DNA of 64,000 nt from RGIG3077 sp045541475 (lineage in GTDB: Bacteria > Bacillota > Clostridia > Oscillospirales > Ruminococcaceae). Positions 61,548-64,000 of this stretch are shown here, piece by piece; position 1 is the stretch's first letter; every line of letters starts with the position of its first letter. Made by a program: the position numbers and the translations under genes. The stretch is taken from positions 7,874 to 71,873 of the forward strand of contig JAZQJI010000014.1 in NCBI GenBank assembly GCA_045541475.1, in the 5' to 3' direction. The notes under the pieces were generated by a model. The model was not told the origin of the DNA, searched no databases, and saw only the letters and a list, made by a program, of their open reading frames with translations.

Positions 61548-61748
61548 CTACGCTGCAAATTGCAGACTCTCAACATCTCTAGAAATAAGTCGCTTGATAA
61601 TATCATCAAGGTTTTCCTTGCAACCGAGGTTGAAGTGAGTTTCGACAATATATGTTGTGTGACCTATTTTATATTCAGAGATGTTTGGGGCAAGTGAGGT
61701 GCTTTTCTCACTTGCTACGGCGGTATTCCTGCATACATTTCTAATCAT
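61548..61748 (-). CDS. TnpW-like transposon protein
   Basis: 66 residues: a variable N-terminus, then YKIGHTTYIVETHFN and ENLDDIIKRLISRD, which match the transposon-encoded TnpW family pattern (RIGxTTYxVxxHFS ... DKIxRLI) as I recall it. AAAGGATTTAA precedes the start. Function unknown; it normally sits next to the serine recombinase, as here. Confidence 0.72.
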   Translation of the reverse strand: MIRNVCRNTAVASEKSTSLAPNISEYKIGHTTYIVETHFNLGCKENLDDIIKRLISRDVESLQFAA

Positions 61749-61773
61749 TTAAATCCTTTCTGCCTTGCGGCGG

Positions 61774-61802
61774 TTGACTTAATTTTTGCGGTCTGGTATA
61801 AT
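61774..61802 (+). promoter_or_regulatory. Promoter of the acetyltransferase gene
   Basis: TTGACT (61774-61779), 17-bp spacer, TATAAT (61797-61802). It gives a leader of about 165 nt with a 9-bp hairpin (CGATATAAA/TTTATATCG) and a short ORF. Confidence 0.75.
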
Positions 61803-61908
61803 AGTGTAAATATTAATGGTGTAATTTATTATCAGGTTTATCAACGATATAAAAGCTTTATATCGCTGACATAAAATTATAATTGATGAAAGGCAGGGTT
61901 GATTATTT

Positions 61909-61947
61909 ATGAAAATTAACAACAACGCAGGAGGCTTACATAAGTAA
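61909..61947 (+). CDS. 12-residue leader peptide upstream of the acetyltransferase
   Basis: ATG at 61909, stop TAA at 61945-61947, product MKINNNAGGLHK, with GGCAGGG upstream. Its last codons and stop lie in a hairpin that ends 20 nt before the acetyltransferase start. Placement resembles ribosome-stalling leaders of resistance genes on mobile elements. Translation is not proved. Confidence 0.5.
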   Translation: MKINNNAGGLHK

Positions 61948-61953
61948 CTCCTG
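61928..61953 (+). promoter_or_regulatory. Hairpin covering the leader-peptide stop
   Basis: CAGGAG plus TTAC (61928-61939, 2-nt bulge) pairs with GTAA plus CTCCTG (61944-61953). It occupies the AGGAG-like sequence upstream and could be remodelled by a ribosome on the leader ORF. Confidence 0.5.
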
Positions 61954-61972
61954 AAACAAAAGGAGAAATGTA

Positions 61973-62581
61973 ATGAACATTTTAATCAGATCAGAAACTG
62001 AAAATGACTATCGTCAAGTGGAACAAATAACAAAGGCTGCATTTTCATATCCAGAAAGAATTGAACGTGGACAAATTGGCTGTCCTTACGAGCATTGGAT
62101 GGTAAATGAACTCCGAAAAAGAGATGGTATAATGTCTTTGAGTTTAGTCGCAATAGTCGATTCACGAATAGTCGGACATATTATTTGCAGCAACGCAGAA
62201 GTAAGGACATCAACAGATGTTGTTCCTATCTTAAATATGGGGCCTGTCAGTGTTTTGCCTGAATATCAGCGAAAAGGCATTGGAAAAGCGTTAATTACCG
62301 ATATGATTGACCGAGCAAAACGATTAGGGTATGGTGCAATTTTGTTTTTTGGCCGTCCTGAATATTATCCTCAGTTTGGATTTAAAGAAGCTTCTGTATT
62401 TGGAGTTACAGATTCAGATGGTTATAATTACCCTGCTTTTATGGGAATGGAGTTAATACCTAATTATTTATCACTAGCCTATGGCGGAAAGTTTTATGAG
62501 TCTGACATTTATAATGATGAACTCAACAGAGAAGCCGTCAAGGCATTTGATAAAACTTTCGAGAATTTATTTAAAGCATAA
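61973..62581 (+). CDS. GNAT acetyltransferase (YhbS-like)
   Basis: 202 residues. GNAT fold with the acetyl-CoA loop VLPEYQRKGIGKALI, a preceding LNMGPVSV strand, and RPEYYPQFGFKEAS, typical of the COG3153/YhbS group. AGGAG lies 8 bp before the ATG. The substrate is unknown. Its place on a mobile element behind a leader peptide raises the possibility of a resistance role, but the sequence does not match a known drug acetyltransferase that I recognise. Confidence 0.82.
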   Translation: MNILIRSETENDYRQVEQITKAAFSYPERIERGQIGCPYEHWMVNELRKRDGIMSLSLVAIVDSRIVGHIICSNAEVRTSTDVVPILNMGPVSVLPEYQRKGIGKALITDMIDRAKRLGYGAILFFGRPEYYPQFGFKEASVFGVTDSDGYNYPAFMGMELIPNYLSLAYGGKFYESDIYNDELNREAVKAFDKTFENLFKA

Positions 62582-62593
62582 TTGAAAGTGTAT

Positions 62594-62624
62594 AAAGAGC
62601 GTGAGCGAAAATCTCACGCTCTTT
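62594..62624 (+). terminator. Terminator after the acetyltransferase
   Basis: A perfect 12-bp stem AAAGAGCGTGAG (62594-62605 with 62613-62624) is followed by TTTTT. Confidence 0.88.
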
Positions 62625-62640
62625 TTTCTTGATCACTATA

Positions 62641-63057
62641 TTAAGCACTATATCTCCCCGAACTGTGATAATCACTCGACTCGATTTTTGTATTTTCTTC
62701 CTCATCATCACTCTCATCAATACCCGAAGTGATATTCTCAATCCTCTCAATTTCAGCCAAAGCACGCTTGTCCTTTTCAGCATTGACAAACTCCTGCACA
62801 CCATTCATCTTGAACAGCACATCAAGAATTGCCTTAAACTGCTCAGCAGTCAGGTTTTCACCGAAATACTTGTAAACAAGTCCACCCACCTCACAAAGAT
62901 TATGAGTACGCTCTTTTCTTTCCTCGGCAGCAATCCTTGCCGCAAGCTCCTTTCGGAAAGTCTCTATCTTCGACAAGGCGTTTTCGGTTTCCCTTTTTCG
63001 CTCATCATATTTTGCGAGCTTCGCTTTCATTTCGGCTATATCAAATTTCCTTGGCAT
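62641..63057 (-). CDS. Relaxosome accessory-like protein (DUF3847 type)
   Basis: 138 residues: an N-terminal coiled coil (about 1-50), then ERKERTHNLCEVGGLVYKYFG and LTAEQFKAILDVLF, typical of the DUF3847/conjugal accessory pattern, and an acidic low-complexity tail. It lies beside the oriT and the MobA/MobL relaxase, so a role in relaxosome assembly is likely. Confidence 0.72.
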   Translation of the reverse strand: MPRKFDIAEMKAKLAKYDERKRETENALSKIETFRKELAARIAAEERKERTHNLCEVGGLVYKYFGENLTAEQFKAILDVLFKMNGVQEFVNAEKDKRALAEIERIENITSGIDESDDEEENTKIESSDYHSSGRYSA

Positions 63058-63132
63058 AATATATATCCCTCTCTTTCATAAAAACAATCACATTTGCCTC
63101 ACTGCATACGCAGGAGGAACAGCTAACGCTGT

Positions 63133-63187
63133 GGGATATTCGGTTTGCACTAATCAATAATCTTGGAACAAACCAACCGAATATCCC
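63133..63187. repeat. 13-bp inverted repeat next to oriT
   Basis: GGGATATTCGGTT (63133-63145) pairs perfectly with AACCGAATATCCC (63175-63187) across a 29-nt loop; it directly adjoins the nic region. Confidence 0.75.
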
Positions 63188-63189
63188 GA

Positions 63190-63223
63190 AGGGCGCACTT
63201 ATACAAACTCTGACCGAGTTTGT
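63190..63223 (-). other. oriT (MobQ/pGO1-RSF1010 type)
   Basis: Read on the minus strand: hairpin ACAAACTC/GAGTTTGT (63216-63223 with 63203-63210) followed by ATAAGTGCGCCCTTCGGGAT. This matches the hairpin-plus-ATAAGTGCGCCCTT arrangement that I recall for the pSK41/pGO1 and RSF1010 families. The MobA/MobL relaxase gene ends nearby at 63342. Confidence 0.82.
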
Positions 63224-63228
63224 GTGCG

Positions 63229-63276
63229 CAAGGAGAAGTATCTCCTTGACCTCTCTGAAGTTTCGCACAGCGAAAC
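63229..63276. repeat. Hairpin module shared with the other element
   Basis: CAAGGAGA-AGTA-TCTCCTTG (63229-63248) overlaps CTTGACCTCTCTGAA (63245-63259), followed by GTTTCGC-ACA-GCGAAAC (63260-63276). The last two parts correspond to 51597-51628 in the first element. Confidence 0.7.
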
Positions 63277-63341
63277 CAACCGCCGTACCTTACAGTACGG
63301 ATTTTATGCTGTATAATATACAGCATTGATACCGCTGGCTA

Positions 63342-64000
63342 TTACCTTGAACGGTGCTTCTTTGCGAGCTTGTCCTGTTTCTGGTCAAGTGATGCAACCG
63401 TAGGATTTACTCTTCCTTCAACTATATTTAAAGCCTCGACAGCTTTGTCATAATCTGCTTTCGGAAAGAAAATTGCTCCCGTGCCATTGGATAAACTCAT
63501 AATGTGACATTGCACATTCCTTTTCCGCAATTCAATTTCAAAATCTTTTAAATGTGAAATAGCACCTTCAAGCTTCTGCATTTCGCAATATTGACAGCCT
63601 ACAATAGTTTCAAGATAATCCGTGCGAAGCCGTATTCTCTCGGAGCGAATATCAATCAACTCACGCTTCTGCTTTTCAATCTCCACATCAAGATTTTTCA
63701 AGGCAATCCGTCTGTTCCGACTGCCCTTGTCAGTACGATAACCCTTTTTCTCAATCGCACAAGCCGCCGCACCCAAATGCACCTGCGGAATTTTATCAAT
63801 CCCTTGTTCAGCATAACTTCTGTGGTCGATACGCTCATCAGAAACAGCATACAGCTTGATATTGCACCAATCAGCCCACAGCTTTCGCCACTCCAGCAGA
63901 AGCGATTTGTCATTCCACGAACGGTCTTTTACATTAAATCCATTCTCATTAACTCTGCGTGTGGTGAGCAGAATGTGAACGTGCGGATTACCGTCACCTT
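63342..64000 (-). CDS. MobA/MobL relaxase, C-terminal part (start outside the window)
   Basis: About 219 residues of an open frame that continues past the window end. At the visible N-terminal edge GDGNPHVHILLTTR carries the HxH metal motif of MobA/MobL (MobQ) relaxases. NGFNVKDRSWNDKSLLLEWRKLWADW follows in the usual form (start, NGFNVKDRSWNDKS). A charged coiled-coil tail ends the protein. It would nick the adjacent oriT for mobilization. Confidence 0.85.
   Translation of the reverse strand, partial: GDGNPHVHILLTTRRVNENGFNVKDRSWNDKSLLLEWRKLWADWCNIKLYAVSDERIDHRSYAEQGIDKIPQVHLGAAACAIEKKGYRTDKGSRNRRIALKNLDVEIEKQKRELIDIRSERIRLRTDYLETIVGCQYCEMQKLEGAISHLKDFEIELRKRNVQCHIMSLSNGTGAIFFPKADYDKAVEALNIVEGRVNPTVASLDQKQDKLAKKHRSR

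Noticed and set aside
63342..64000. Relaxase as a pseudogene because it begins internally
   Set aside because: The frame stays open to the window edge with the HxH motif, so it is cut by the window and not broken.

Overview
The window looks like a chromosomal segment of a low-GC, spore-forming, cellulolytic gut or rumen Clostridia bacterium, most like Ruminococcus. This is inferred from two secreted glycoside hydrolases with C-terminal dockerins (GH74 and GH9), the sporulation genes sigK and spoIIR, addAB, a CIRCE-controlled htpG, and Clostridia-typical families (DUF1292, DUF4317, DUF3048). I do not name a species.

Core region (1-48.9 kb). In order: a truncated purine permease; azlCD; an NfeD/SPFH membrane pair; an RluA pseudouridine synthase; a PHP/TSCPD/YdcF run; a tyrosine-kinase (Wzz/CpsD fusion) operon with an SGNH-like protein that lacks its catalytic Ser and His; Na+-pump decarboxylase beta and gamma subunits; rfbB; htpG with a perfect CIRCE; a lipoprotein with a long acidic repeat; an uninterrupted sigK; the dockerin GH74 and GH9 enzymes; a tRNA-Leu(GAG); a nitroreductase / transglutaminase / DUF58 operon; addB-addA; spoIIR; tmcAL-mnmA divergent from ackA; and rplM-rpsI. 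Most transcription units have well-formed sigma-A-type promoters (-35, 17 bp spacer, -10) and clear hairpin terminators.

Accessory region (48.9-64 kb). A compact integrative and mobilizable element (about 10.8 kb) sits on the 3' end of rpsI. The 17-bp end of rpsI recurs (16/17) at 59691-59707. Both ends carry pairs of an 11-bp-spaced TGTCATT word that look like integrase arm sites. The element holds a tyrosine integrase, a MobV relaxase with a candidate oriT, a RepA-like ATPase, a small HTH protein, and a defence cargo. The cargo is an Xre regulator, two overlapping m5C methyltransferases and an HNH endonuclease (type II restriction-modification), followed by an AAA ATPase and a DUF4435/TOPRIM protein whose architecture matches the PARIS anti-anti-restriction system. 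To its right begins a second, Tn4451-like element that runs off the window: a large serine recombinase, a TnpW-like protein, a GNAT acetyltransferase behind a leader peptide and hairpin, a relaxosome-accessory-like protein, a pGO1/RSF1010-type oriT, and the C-terminal part of a MobA/MobL relaxase.

The most interesting system is the restriction-modification plus PARIS-like block. The restriction system would act first, and the ATPase/TOPRIM pair would plausibly punish phages that inhibit it. All functional calls are made by reading motifs; no database search was run.
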